DNA from: Rhodobacteraceae bacterium UBA6141
GTDB taxonomy: Bacteria; Pseudomonadota; Alphaproteobacteria; Rhodobacterales; Rhodobacteraceae
Direction: 5' to 3'
Length of the DNA stretch: 23,115 nt
NCBI GenBank assembly: GCA_002423245.1
Contig: DIVD01000032.1
Span: 3,588-26,702 of the forward strand
In this document: positions 16,462-23,115 of the stretch, in pieces
How positions within the stretch are numbered: position 1 is the stretch's first letter
Layout of the letters: each line of letters begins with the position of its first letter
Made by a program: the position numbers and the translations under genes
Notes under the pieces: model-generated
What the model was told of the DNA's origin: nothing
What the model saw: the letters and a program-made list of their open reading frames with translations, nothing else
The model's database searches: none

Positions 16462-18237
16462 ATGCACGCCTATCGCAGCCATACCTGCGCCGAACTCGGC
16501 AGGAACAACGCCGGCGAGGCCGTGCGCCTGTCGGGCTGGGTGCACCGGGTGCGCGACCATGGCGGGGTGCTGTTCATCGACCTGCGCGACCATTACGGCA
16601 TCACGCAGATCATCTGCGACGCCGACAGCCCGGCCTTTGCGGCGCTGGACAAGGTGCGCGCCGAATGGGTGGTGCGGATCGACGGCACGGTGAAGCTGCG
16701 CGATACGGCGCTTGTCAACCCGCGCATCCCGACCGGCGAGATCGAGGTCTATGCCGGCGAGGTTGCGGTGCTGGGCCCGGCGGAAGAGCTGCCGCTGCCG
16801 GTCTTCGGCGATCAGGACTATCCCGAGGAGACGCGGCTGACCTACCGCTTTCTCGACCTGCGGCGCGAGGGGCTGCACCGCAACATGATGCTGCGCTCGA
16901 ACGTGGTGCGGTCCTTGCGCAACCGGATGTGGCAGGCGGGCTTCACTGAGTTCCAGACGCCGATCATCACCGCCTCCTCGCCCGAGGGCGCGCGCGACTT
17001 TCTGGTGCCCTCGCGCCTGCATCCGGGCAAGTTCTACGCGCTGCCGCAGGCGCCCCAGCAGTTCAAGCAGCTGATCATGGTGGCGGGCTTCGACAGGTAT
17101 TTCCAGATCGCGCCCTGTTTTCGCGACGAGGATCCGCGCGCCGACCGCAGCCCCACCGACTTCTACCAACTCGATGTCGAGATGAGCTTCGTCACGCAAG
17201 CCGATGTTTTCGCGGCGGTTCAGCCGGTCATCCAGGGCGTGTTCGAGGAGTTCGGCGGCGAGCGGCGCGTCGATCCGGACTGGCCGCTGATCCCCTACAG
17301 GGAGGCGCTGCTGACATACGGCTCCGACAAGCCCGACCTGCGCAACCCGATAAAGATGCAGGATGTCTCCGGGCATTTCCGCGGCTCGGGCTTTGCGATC
17401 TTCGCGACGCTTCTGGAGCAGGAGGGCACCGAGATCCGCGCCATCCCGGCGCCGGGCGGCGGCTCGCGCAAGTTCTGCGACCGGATGAACGCCTTCGCGC
17501 AACAGCAGGGCCTGCCGGGGATGGGGTATATCCTGTGGCGCAAGGCCGAGGACGGCGCCCTTGAGGCCGCCGGCCCCCTGGCCAGGAACATCGGCCCCGA
17601 GCGGGCCGAGGCCATCCGCCAGCAACTCGGCCTCGACGCGGGCGATGCGGCCTTCTTCCTTGGCGGCAGGCCCGAAACCTTCGAGGCGGTGGCGGGCCGG
17701 GCGCGCAACGAGATCGGGCGCGAGTTGGGGCTGATCGAGGAGGGCGTCTTCAAATTCGCCTGGATCGTCGATTTCCCGATGTTCGAGACGGACGACGAAG
17801 GCAGGATCGACTTCAGCCACAACCCGTTCTCGATGCCGCAGGGGGGCCTTGCGGCGTTGCAGGGCGATCCGCTGAAGGTGCTGGCCTATCAGTATGACCT
17901 CGCCTGCAACGGCTACGAACTGGTGTCGGGCGGCATCCGCAACCACACGCCCGAGATCATGTTCAAGGCGTTCGAGATTGCCGGCTATCCGGCCTCGGAA
18001 GTCGAGAAGCGCTTCGGCGGCATGGTGAAGGCGTTCAAGTACGGCGCGCCGCCGCACGGGGGCTGCGCGGCGGGCATCGACCGGATGGTGATGCTGCTGG
18101 CCGATGAAAGCAATATCCGCGAGGTCATCATGTTCCCGATGAACCAGCGCGCCGAGGATCTGATGATGGGCGCGCCGAGCGAGGTATCGAACGAGCAGTT
18201 GCGCGAACTGTGCCTGCGGGTGATCCCGAGGGACTGA
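16462..18237 (+). CDS. aspS: Aspartyl-tRNA synthetase
   Basis: The 591-residue class II synthetase charges tRNA-Asp with aspartate. Domains in order are: the N-terminal OB-fold that reads the anticodon (about 1-110, with GWVHRVRDHGGVLFIDLRDH); the catalytic core with motif 1 around GFTEFQTPIITASSPEGARD; motif 2 FRDEDPRADRSPTDFYQLDVE; the bacterial GAD insertion (about 290-410); and motif 3 GAPPHGGCAAGIDRMVMLL near the end. The bacterial-type length and the GAD domain are as expected. Many Alphaproteobacteria use a non-discriminating AspRS that also charges tRNA-Asn for GatCAB; I cannot tell which kind this is by eye. The ATG at 16462 follows AAGGGG; the frame is open to 16381, but that upstream part overlaps the promoter candidate and looks non-coding. 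The next gene starts 88 bp later. Confidence 0.97.
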   Translation: MHAYRSHTCAELGRNNAGEAVRLSGWVHRVRDHGGVLFIDLRDHYGITQIICDADSPAFAALDKVRAEWVVRIDGTVKLRDTALVNPRIPTGEIEVYAGEVAVLGPAEELPLPVFGDQDYPEETRLTYRFLDLRREGLHRNMMLRSNVVRSLRNRMWQAGFTEFQTPIITASSPEGARDFLVPSRLHPGKFYALPQAPQQFKQLIMVAGFDRYFQIAPCFRDEDPRADRSPTDFYQLDVEMSFVTQADVFAAVQPVIQGVFEEFGGERRVDPDWPLIPYREALLTYGSDKPDLRNPIKMQDVSGHFRGSGFAIFATLLEQEGTEIRAIPAPGGGSRKFCDRMNAFAQQQGLPGMGYILWRKAEDGALEAAGPLARNIGPERAEAIRQQLGLDAGDAAFFLGGRPETFEAVAGRARNEIGRELGLIEEGVFKFAWIVDFPMFETDDEGRIDFSHNPFSMPQGGLAALQGDPLKVLAYQYDLACNGYELVSGGIRNHTPEIMFKAFEIAGYPASEVEKRFGGMVKAFKYGAPPHGGCAAGIDRMVMLLADESNIREVIMFPMNQRAEDLMMGAPSEVSNEQLRELCLRVIPRD

Positions 18238-18325
18238 AGGCGCGGGGCCGCACAAGCGAAGTTTACCACCCCCCGCGCGTCTGGTCTGGCATGGTGGCGC
18301 CAGCTTCCTTCTGACGGACTGGCCC

Positions 18326-19714
18326 ATGCCCTCGGCCCCGACCATCGCTGCAATCCGCTTCGGCACCGGCCTGCGCCCGCGCAGGGCGGGGCCCGCGCCC
18401 GCGCCCGTTGATGCCGCGGCGCTGCTGGCGGAACTGCAGGCGCCCGATGTGCTGGCCGCGCGCTTTCCCGTGCTGACCCGCCCCGAGGCGGAGGAGATGG
18501 CGCGGCAGGTGCGCCCCGCCCGCCGCGCGGGCCAGGCGGGGACCGAACGCGGCGACCCGGCGCCGGAACTGGCCTACCGCGCCCTGCGCCAGCGGCTGCG
18601 CTTCGCCACGGCACGCGGGGCGCAGATGGCGATCGCCCGCGCGGTGGAGGCCGAGATCGGTTTTCGCGAGCGGCTGGTGCAGTTCTGGTCCGATCATTTC
18701 GCCACCCGACCGCGCAATGCCGCGCTCGGCCCGATGAGCCAGGTCTTTGCCGAGGAGGCGATCCGCCCGCATCTGGCCGGCGGCTTTCCCGCGATGCTGA
18801 AGGCGGCGGCGACGCATCCGATGATGCTGGTCTATCTGGACCAGAACGTCTCGGTCGGGCCGAACTCCAGGGCCGGGCGCAAGGGCGGCGGGCTGAACGA
18901 GAACCTCGCGCGCGAGATGCTGGAGCTGCACACCCTGGGCGTCGGCGGCGGCTATGTGCAGGCAGATGTGCGGCAACTGGCGCTGCTGCTGACCGGCCTT
19001 TCCTGGACCTACCGCGCCGGATGGCATTTCGATGCCTCCCGCGCAGAGCCGGGGGCGGAAACCGTGCTGGGCGAGGCCTATGGCGGCGCGGCCCCGGCGC
19101 AGGTGTCCGAGATTCACGCGGCGCTGGAGGATCTGGCGCTGCATCCCGATACCGGGCGGCATCTGGCGCGCAAGCTGGCGGTGCATTTCACCTCTGACGA
19201 TCCCGATGCGGGGATGGTGGAGAGCATGGCGGCGGCCTATGCGGCCAGCGGCGGCGCGCTGCTGCCGGTCTATGCCGCGATGCTGGCGCATCCGGCGGCA
19301 TGGCAGACATTCGGGGCAAAGGCCCGCCAGCCGCTGGATTTTCTGGTCGCGGCGCTGCGCGCGCTCGGCGTCAGCGGCGAGCGGGTGGCGGCGCTGGATC
19401 CCGGCGGCGTGAACAACCGGCTGCTGGCGCCGCTGCGGCTGATGGGGCAGCCCTTCGCCGCGCCGCCTGGCCCCGATGGCTGGCCCGAGGCGGCGGGCGA
19501 GTGGATCACGCCGCTGGGGCTTGCCGCGCGGATCGAATGGGCGATGACGGCGCCGCGGCACTGGGCGAAGCCGCTGCCGGACCCGCGCCGGCTGCTGCGC
19601 GCGGCGCTGGACGATGCGGCGGGCGAGCGGCTGGCCTGGGCAGTGGGCCGCGCCGAGACCGGGGCCGAGGGTGCGGGGCTGATCCTGGCCTCGCCCGATT
19701 TCAACAGACGATAG
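18326..19714 (+). CDS. DUF1800 family protein
   Basis: The 462-residue protein belongs to DUF1800, a helical family almost always encoded next to a DUF1501 gene, as here with a 10-bp gap. Family blocks are AAIRFGTGLRP at the start, FRERLVQFWSDHFATRP, HPMMLVYLDQNVSVGPNS, LNENLAREMLELHTLGVG and LHPDTGRHLARKLAVHF. Further on are QPLDFLVAALRALG and the closing LILASPDFNRR. No Sec or Tat signal is visible, in contrast to its partner. The biochemical role of the family is unknown. The LNENLAREMLELHTLG segment and the conserved WSDHF suggest a defined active or metal site, but that is speculation. The ATG at 18326 has only a weak ACGGA before it. The operon with the DUF1501 gene is certain from spacing and strand. 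Confidence 0.9.
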   Translation: MPSAPTIAAIRFGTGLRPRRAGPAPAPVDAAALLAELQAPDVLAARFPVLTRPEAEEMARQVRPARRAGQAGTERGDPAPELAYRALRQRLRFATARGAQMAIARAVEAEIGFRERLVQFWSDHFATRPRNAALGPMSQVFAEEAIRPHLAGGFPAMLKAAATHPMMLVYLDQNVSVGPNSRAGRKGGGLNENLAREMLELHTLGVGGGYVQADVRQLALLLTGLSWTYRAGWHFDASRAEPGAETVLGEAYGGAAPAQVSEIHAALEDLALHPDTGRHLARKLAVHFTSDDPDAGMVESMAAAYAASGGALLPVYAAMLAHPAAWQTFGAKARQPLDFLVAALRALGVSGERVAALDPGGVNNRLLAPLRLMGQPFAAPPGPDGWPEAAGEWITPLGLAARIEWAMTAPRHWAKPLPDPRRLLRAALDDAAGERLAWAVGRAETGAEGAGLILASPDFNRR

Positions 19715-19724
19715 GAGGCGCGCG

Positions 19725-20942
19725 ATGCTGAACCGCCGGCTTTTCCTGCAAGGATCGGCGCTGATCGGCTGTTCCGCCGCGGCGCATCCGCTGCTGTCCA
19801 CCGCCACCTTCGCCGCCGCGCCGGGCGAGAACCGGCTGGTGGTGATCATCCTGCGCGGCGCGATGGACGGGCTGGACCTCGTGCAGCCGCGCGGCGATGC
19901 GGGTTTCGCGCGCTACCGGCCCGGCCTTGCCGCGCTGGCGGCGGGGGCGGAGGGCGGCCCGCTGCCGCTGGACGGTTTCTGGGCCGCGCATCCGGGGCTG
20001 GCGAAGCTGATGCCGCTCTGGGGCGCGGGGGAGCTTGGCTTTGTTCACGCGACCTCTACCCCCTACCGCGACAAGCGCAGCCATTTCGACGGGCAGGATC
20101 TGCTGGAGGCGGGCACCGGGATGGACCTGCCGGCGGGGATGGCGCGCGAGGGCTGGCTGAACCGGATGCTGCAGGCGATGCCGGGGGTGCAGTCGCAGAC
20201 GGCGTTCTCGGTCGGGGCCGAGGAGATGCTGATCCTGTCGGGCAAGGCCCCGGCGGCGAACTGGGCGCCGGCCTCGCGGCTCGATCTGTCGGCGCAGGCG
20301 CGGCTGCTGCTGGACCATGTCTATCACGACGATCCGCTGTTCCGCGATGCGGCGGCCGAGGCGGTGGAGTTGAGCGAGGACATGGTGGCGGGCGAGCAGA
20401 TGGGGGGCGAGAAGACGGGGGGCGAGAAGATGGGGGGCGACGTGAACCGCCAGCCGGTGAAGCTGGCCGAATTCGCCGCCGCCCGGCTGCGCGAGGAAAC
20501 GCGGATCGCCTCTTTCTCGGTCTCGGGCTGGGATACGCACCGGGCGCAGGCGGGGGTGATGACCGCCGGGCTGCGGCGGCTGTCGGACAGCGTGCTGGCG
20601 CTGAAGGACGGGCTCGGGCCGGTCTGGGGGCAGACGACGGTGCTGGCGATGACCGAGTTCGGCCGCACCGTGCGCGAGAACGGCTCGGGCGGCACCGATC
20701 ACGGCACCGGCGGCGCGATGCTGGTCGCGGGCGGCGCGGTGCGCGGCGGGCGGGTGCATGGCCGCTGGCCGGGGCTGGCGGAGGCGGAGCTTTACGCCGG
20801 GCGCGACCTGATGCCGACCAGCGACGTGCGCGCCTGGGCGGGCTGGGCGATCCGCGGGCTCTACGGGCTCGACACCGGGCTGATCGAGGGGCGGGTGTTT
20901 CCGGGGCTCGACATGGGCGGGGATCCGGGGCTGCTGCTGTAG
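19725..20942 (+). CDS. DUF1501 family protein with Tat signal
   Basis: The 405-residue protein starts with a twin-arginine signal (N3-RRLFLQGSALIGC, hydrophobic to about residue 30, ending near TFAAAPGE). It therefore should be folded in the cytoplasm and exported to the periplasm. The mature part shows DUF1501 features: LVVIILRGAMDGLDLVQPRGD, FVHATSTPYRDKRSHFDGQD, FSVSGWDTHRAQ and VLAMTEFGRTVRENGSGGTDHG. The family belongs to the alkaline-phosphatase/sulfatase-like superfamily, and the conserved D, H and TEFGRT region probably forms a metal site. Its substrate is unknown. AGGAGG just before the ATG is the best ribosome-binding site in the window. Residues about 223-239 are a glycine-rich pentapeptide repeat (GEQMG, GEKTG, GEKMG) encoded by a 15-bp tandem repeat and look like an inserted surface loop. 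It follows the DUF1800 gene in one operon and is followed by a terminator-like repeat. Confidence 0.92.
   Translation: MLNRRLFLQGSALIGCSAAAHPLLSTATFAAAPGENRLVVIILRGAMDGLDLVQPRGDAGFARYRPGLAALAAGAEGGPLPLDGFWAAHPGLAKLMPLWGAGELGFVHATSTPYRDKRSHFDGQDLLEAGTGMDLPAGMAREGWLNRMLQAMPGVQSQTAFSVGAEEMLILSGKAPAANWAPASRLDLSAQARLLLDHVYHDDPLFRDAAAEAVELSEDMVAGEQMGGEKTGGEKMGGDVNRQPVKLAEFAAARLREETRIASFSVSGWDTHRAQAGVMTAGLRRLSDSVLALKDGLGPVWGQTTVLAMTEFGRTVRENGSGGTDHGTGGAMLVAGGAVRGGRVHGRWPGLAEAELYAGRDLMPTSDVRAWAGWAIRGLYGLDTGLIEGRVFPGLDMGGDPGLLL
20391..20441 (+). repeat. 15-bp tandem repeat inside the DUF1501 gene
   Basis: Three near-perfect 15-bp units begin at 20391, 20406 and 20421 (pattern GGCGAGAAGATGGGG, one or two changes each), with a partial fourth to about 20441. 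They stay in frame and encode GEQMG-GEKTG-GEKMG-GD. A 15-bp period keeps the frame whatever the copy number. Confidence 0.88.
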
Positions 20943-20964
20943 CGGGCGCGGCAGAGTGTGGAAT

Positions 20965-21080
20965 GCGGGGGCTGTCTGCCCCGTCTCCGAAGAAGCGGGG
21001 GGCTGTCTGCCGTGGTTGAAGAAGCGGGGGGCTGTCTGCCCCCCGGGACCCCCCGAGGATATTTCGGCCAGCAAGAAGGG
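20965..21080. repeat. Tandem G/C-rich repeat with terminator-like hairpin
   Basis: GCGGGGG(G)CTGTCTGCC occurs three times, starting at 20965, 20995 and 21024. Each copy is followed by a short spacer ending in AAGAA (about 30, 29 and 54 bp units). The third unit continues as CCCGGGACCCCCCGAGGATATTTCGG and then GCCAGCAAGAA in the window sequence (21043-21077). From memory, similar CCCCCGAGGATATTT-CCAGxAAGAA tails are widely scattered in Rhodobacteraceae intergenic regions. The array sits between the DUF1501 gene and the GNAT gene. Nothing else was seen in this 248-bp gap. Confidence 0.75.
21026..21044. terminator. Perfect G6C/GC6 stem-loop after the DUF1501 gene
   Basis: GGGGGGC (21026-21032) pairs with GCCCCCC (21038-21044) around a TGTCT loop. 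It is about 85 bp after the DUF1501 stop. No T-run follows directly, though ATATTTC lies 15 bp further. It probably ends or protects the DUF1800-DUF1501 transcript. Confidence 0.5.
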
Positions 21081-21190
21081 CGGGCGCGGGAGCAGATGCC
21101 CCGTGACGGCGCCGCGCGCGCGACATAGGATCGGGCGCGGTGGACGGGCAGGGACCCGGACCGGGCGGCCTCGGGCGGAGAGAGACAGGG

Positions 21191-21859
21191 ATGCAGCGCA
21201 AGTTCGGCGAGCCGGTGGGGAACTGGACCGCGCCGCCGCGGCCGGGGCCGGAGGCGCTTGAGGGCCTCTGGGCGCGGCTGGAGCGGCTGGAGCCGGAGGA
21301 CCATGCCGCGGACCTCTTTCGCGCCAATTCCGCCGATGACCGGATCTGGGACTACCTGCCCTATGGGCCCTTTGCCTCGGCCGCAAGCTATCATCGCTGG
21401 ATGCGCGAGATGGCGGGGCAGGCGGATCCGTATTTCTATGCGATCCGCGACCGGGAGAGCGGGCATCTGGGTGGGGTGGCAAGCTATCTGCGGATCACGC
21501 CCGAAATGGGGACGATAGAGTTGGGCCATGTCAACCTTGCGCCGGAACTCCAGCGCAGCCGCGCCGCGACCGAGGCGCTGGTGCTGATGATGGACTGGGC
21601 CTTTGGCGCGGGCTACCGGCGGCTCGAATGGAAATGCGACGCGCTGAACCTTCCCTCGCGCCGGGCGGCGCAGCGGCTGGGCTTCAGCTATGAGGGCACC
21701 TTCCGGCAGGCGGCGATCGTCAAGGGACGTAACCGCGACACGGCATGGTTCGCGGTGACGGATGGCGACTGGCCGGCGCTGGCCGAAGCCTTCGCGTCTG
21801 GCTGGCGCCGGGCAACTTCACCGATGCCGGGATGCAGATCGAGCGGCTGTCGGACCTGA
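21191..21859 (+). CDS. GNAT-family N-acetyltransferase with frameshifted C-terminus
   Basis: As read, the product is 222 residues. It resembles the RimJ/RimL-like GNAT proteins that acetylate small substrates or protein N-termini with acetyl-CoA. Family features are RIWDYLPYGPFASAASYHRWM, the strand DPYFYAIRDRESGHLGGVASY, IELGHVNLAPELQRSRAATEA covering the acetyl-CoA loop, WKCDALNLPSRRAAQRLGF, and YEGTFRQAAIVKGRNRDTAWF. The catalytic domain is complete. After DGDWPALAEAFA the reading frame runs into an arginine-rich, low-quality tail and stops at 21859. The expected ending continues in the frame one base earlier from 21799 to a TGA at 21901-21903. A single-base deletion near 21797-21798 explains this. 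The ATG at 21191 is preceded by GGAGAGAG. The substrate is unknown. The protein may still fold and work, because only the last ~34 residues are replaced. Confidence 0.82.
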   Translation: MQRKFGEPVGNWTAPPRPGPEALEGLWARLERLEPEDHAADLFRANSADDRIWDYLPYGPFASAASYHRWMREMAGQADPYFYAIRDRESGHLGGVASYLRITPEMGTIELGHVNLAPELQRSRAATEALVLMMDWAFGAGYRRLEWKCDALNLPSRRAAQRLGFSYEGTFRQAAIVKGRNRDTAWFAVTDGDWPALAEAFASGWRRATSPMPGCRSSGCRT

Positions 21860-21903
21860 CGGCGCTGGTGCGCGTCGCCTCGGACCCGGTGCTGGGGGGC
21901 TGA
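21799..21903 (+). pseudogene. Displaced C-terminal coding segment of the GNAT gene
   Basis: In the frame shifted by one base relative to the 21191 gene, 34 codons read WLAPGNFTDAGMQIERLSDL and then a short tail to TGA. This is the kind of C-terminus (WL-P-NF-G) I recall from alphaproteobacterial relatives of this GNAT protein. No homopolymer run lies at the break (GCGTCTGG), so a simple homopolymer sequencing error is less likely than a true indel or a base-call error. Confidence 0.65.
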
Positions 21904-21952
21904 GGCGGGCCCGCGGGTCGCGCCCGGCTCCCGCGCGGGCCCGCCGCCCGCG

Positions 21953-22801
21953 TCAGATCGGCGATCCGCCGGCGAGGCGGGCCTGCACGAGCCGGCTGAG
22001 GCTGGAGAGGTCGGCCTGGATCTCGCGGCCCGTGGCGCGGTCGCGCTGCAGGGCGGTCGCGGCATCGGCGAGGGCGCGGTCATGGCTGATGCGGGCGACG
22101 CCGCCGAGGAACCGCGCCACATAATCGATCGCCTCGGCGCCGGGAGGGGCGGCGCCGTCGCTGCCGCCCTCGCCTGCCAGCAGGCCGGCAGCCAGCGCCA
22201 GATCCTCGCGCAGCGCAAGGCGGTCGGGCTGGACGATCTCGCCGGTGAGGGCGCGCGGGCCGGTCGGGCGTTGCGCCGGCGGCAGGGCGGCCAGCACCGC
22301 GCGCTGGAACAGCGCGAGGCTTTCCACCGGCTTGGACAGGAAGCCGTCCGCCCCCGCCTCGAGCGCCAGCGGCTCGAGATCGTCGGAGCCGGAGGTGCCG
22401 AGGATCACCTGCACCCGCGGCTGCATCGCCGCAAGCTCGGCGATCAGGTCGGCGCCGGAGCCGTCGGGCAGGCCCATGTCCACGATCACCACCGAGGGGC
22501 GGTAGGTGGCGAGGTGCCGGTGCGCGGCGCGCAGCGAATCGGCGCGGCGGATGCGCGCGCCCGAGCGCAGGCACAAGAGCCGCATCGCCTCGGATGCGAA
22601 GCGGCTGTCCTCGACCAGCAGCACCGTCAGGCCCTGCAGCGGTCGCGCGGCAGAGGGCGCGGGCTGGATGAGGAAGGCGGAGAGGTCATCTTGCGGCAGA
22701 TCGGCGCGGCTCCGGTGGGCGGGGGTCCGGTTGGCGGGCATCTGGCGGGCGGGCATCTGGGGGGCGGGCATCGGGCGGGCGGGGAGCAGGTCGTCGGTCA
22801 T
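21953..22801 (-). CDS. Single-REC response regulator with proline-rich repeat N-terminus and unassigned C-terminal domain
   Basis: The 282-residue protein has a receiver domain at about 57-175: VLLVEDS with E64/D65, phospho-acceptor D108 in VIVDMGLPDGSG, T136 in LGTSGSD and K157 in FLSKPVE. Residues 7-31 are PA-rich pentapeptide repeats (MPAPQ, MPARQ, MPANR, TPAHR) from a 15-bp DNA repeat, probably a flexible tail. The last ~100 residues are mostly helical (LREDLALAAGLLAGEG, then YVARFLGGVARISHD, then LSSLSRLVQARLAGG) and contain no DNA-binding, GGDEF or HATPase motif I can name. A histidine in ISHD could suggest an HPt-like fold, which is speculation. The ATG at 22801 has AGAGG upstream; an in-frame ATG at 22852 lacks one. 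No histidine kinase is nearby. It is divergent from the epimerase gene. Confidence 0.85.
   Translation of the reverse strand: MTDDLLPARPMPAPQMPARQMPANRTPAHRSRADLPQDDLSAFLIQPAPSAARPLQGLTVLLVEDSRFASEAMRLLCLRSGARIRRADSLRAAHRHLATYRPSVVIVDMGLPDGSGADLIAELAAMQPRVQVILGTSGSDDLEPLALEAGADGFLSKPVESLALFQRAVLAALPPAQRPTGPRALTGEIVQPDRLALREDLALAAGLLAGEGGSDGAAPPGAEAIDYVARFLGGVARISHDRALADAATALQRDRATGREIQADLSSLSRLVQARLAGGSPI
22713..22787 (-). repeat. 15-bp tandem repeat, five units, coding
   Basis: Units begin at 22713, 22728, 22743, 22758 and 22773 on the plus strand, with a core GGCGGGCATCTGG-type pattern. On the coding strand they give PARP, MPAPQ, MPARQ, MPANR and TPAHR. The middle copies are nearly identical and the outer ones have drifted, which suggests growth from the centre by slippage. 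Confidence 0.85.
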
Positions 22802-22910
22802 GGGGGGCAGCCTCTGGGGTGTTTCGGGGCAAGGATCGTCCTTCCGGGGCATCGTGAGTCGCAGTAGAGCGCGGCATTGGCTAACGGGCGGTAAACGGGC
22901 CGCGACGCGC

Positions 22911-22940
22911 TTGCACAGGGCGGTGCGCCTGCCGCATAAG
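22911..22940 (+). promoter_or_regulatory. Promoter candidate of the epimerase gene
   Basis: TTGCAC (22911-22916) and CATAAG (22935-22940) are 18 bp apart. The predicted start lies about 23 bp before the ATG at 22970, and GAGGAGAG serves as the ribosome-binding site. Confidence 0.45.
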
Positions 22941-22969
22941 GGCGCAACCCCTGCCCGAGGAGAGCCCTG

Positions 22970-23115
22970 ATGATCGGACGCCTGAACCATGTCGCCATTG
23001 CCGTGCCGGACCTGACCGCGGCGGCCGAGCAGTACCGCAACACGCTGGGCGCCCGTGTCGGCGCGCCGCAGGACGAGCCCGACCACGGCGTGACCGTGAT
23101 CTTCATCGAACTGCC
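22970..23115 (+). CDS. mce: Methylmalonyl-CoA epimerase (5' part, cut by the window end)
   Basis: Only the first 48 codons are present. They read MIGRLNHVAIAVPDLTAAAE, then QYRNTLGARVGAPQDEPDHG and VTVIFIEL, which is the N-terminal half-repeat of the vicinal-oxygen-chelate fold as found in methylmalonyl-CoA epimerase. H7 is the first metal ligand, and the final visible glutamate is part of the conserved IEL strand. The enzyme interconverts the (2S) and (2R) forms of methylmalonyl-CoA in the propionyl-CoA pathway to succinyl-CoA (and in the ethylmalonyl-CoA pathway where present). GAGGAGAG lies 5 bp before the ATG. It is divergent from the response regulator. Other VOC proteins share this start, so the specific name rests on the close match of the first 25 residues. 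Confidence 0.85.
   Translation, partial: MIGRLNHVAIAVPDLTAAAEQYRNTLGARVGAPQDEPDHGVTVIFIEL

Noticed and set aside
16264..18366. A 700-codon minus-strand frame opposite aspS
   Set aside because: Composition and lack of any domain show it is the shadow of the synthetase gene.
20391..20441. CRISPR-like direct repeats
   Set aside because: The units are contiguous without spacers, only 15 bp long and in frame within a conserved gene, so this is a coding minisatellite.
20965..21080. A CRISPR array or IS terminal repeat
   Set aside because: The spacers are short and share the same AAGAA ending, no cas or transposase gene is near, and no target-site duplication was seen.
21797..21859. Programmed -1 frameshift in the GNAT gene
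   Set aside because: No slippery heptamer or clear downstream stem was seen at the break, so a plain indel or sequencing error is the simpler reading.

Overview
The window is a GC-rich, densely packed stretch of bacterial chromosome. Its gene families and their order point to the Alphaproteobacteria, most likely the Rhodobacteraceae/Paracoccaceae (Rhodobacter-Paracoccus-like): a PleD-type cyclase divergent from a DUF3572 gene, an lgt-midA-pgeF operon, YbjN next to proC, CarB without CarA beside it, a DUF1800/DUF1501 pair, and methylmalonyl-CoA epimerase. The genus cannot be fixed from the sequence alone. No rRNA, tRNA, CRISPR array, transposase, integrase or prophage gene was seen. The content is core-genome in character rather than an island.

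Layout. 1-2700: a minus-strand REC-REC-GGDEF diguanylate cyclase, then plus-strand DUF3572 and HAD-phosphatase genes. 2834-5562: a minus-strand operon transcribed lgt, midA-like methyltransferase, pgeF, which links lipoprotein maturation, a complex I assembly-type methyltransferase and peptidoglycan editing. 5733-8279: plus-strand ubiK, a YbjN-domain gene, proC, a CsaA-like tRNA-binding gene overlapping proC by 4 bp, and the small stress gene csbD. csbD has a GGAAC-N17-CGTT promoter-like element and ends in a clear intrinsic terminator. 8499-9791: a minus-strand RhlE-type DEAD-box helicase with an apparent TTG start and a long structured leader. 10125-10721: an unrecognised secreted six-cysteine protein. 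10735-14064: minus-strand carB. 14235-16214: a CPBP-family membrane protein converging on a cyclopropane-fatty-acid-synthase-type methyltransferase. 16462-18237: aspS. 18326-20942: the DUF1800/DUF1501 pair, with a Tat signal on the second partner only. 20943-21190: a tandem, terminator-like repeat. 21191-21903: a GNAT acetyltransferase whose normal C-terminus lies in another frame. 21953-22801: a minus-strand response regulator. 22970 to the end: the start of methylmalonyl-CoA epimerase.

I did not find a clear new multi-gene defence or mobile system. The points most worth checking are the single-base frameshift in the GNAT gene, the stress-sigma-type promoter before csbD and a weaker one before cfa, the long hairpin-rich leader of the helicase with a possible leader ORF, in-frame 15-18 bp tandem repeats in three genes, the G/C-rich tandem repeat after the DUF1501 gene, the uncharacterised DUF1800/DUF1501 pair, and the orphan cysteine-rich exported protein. 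All assignments come from reading motifs by eye; no database search was made.
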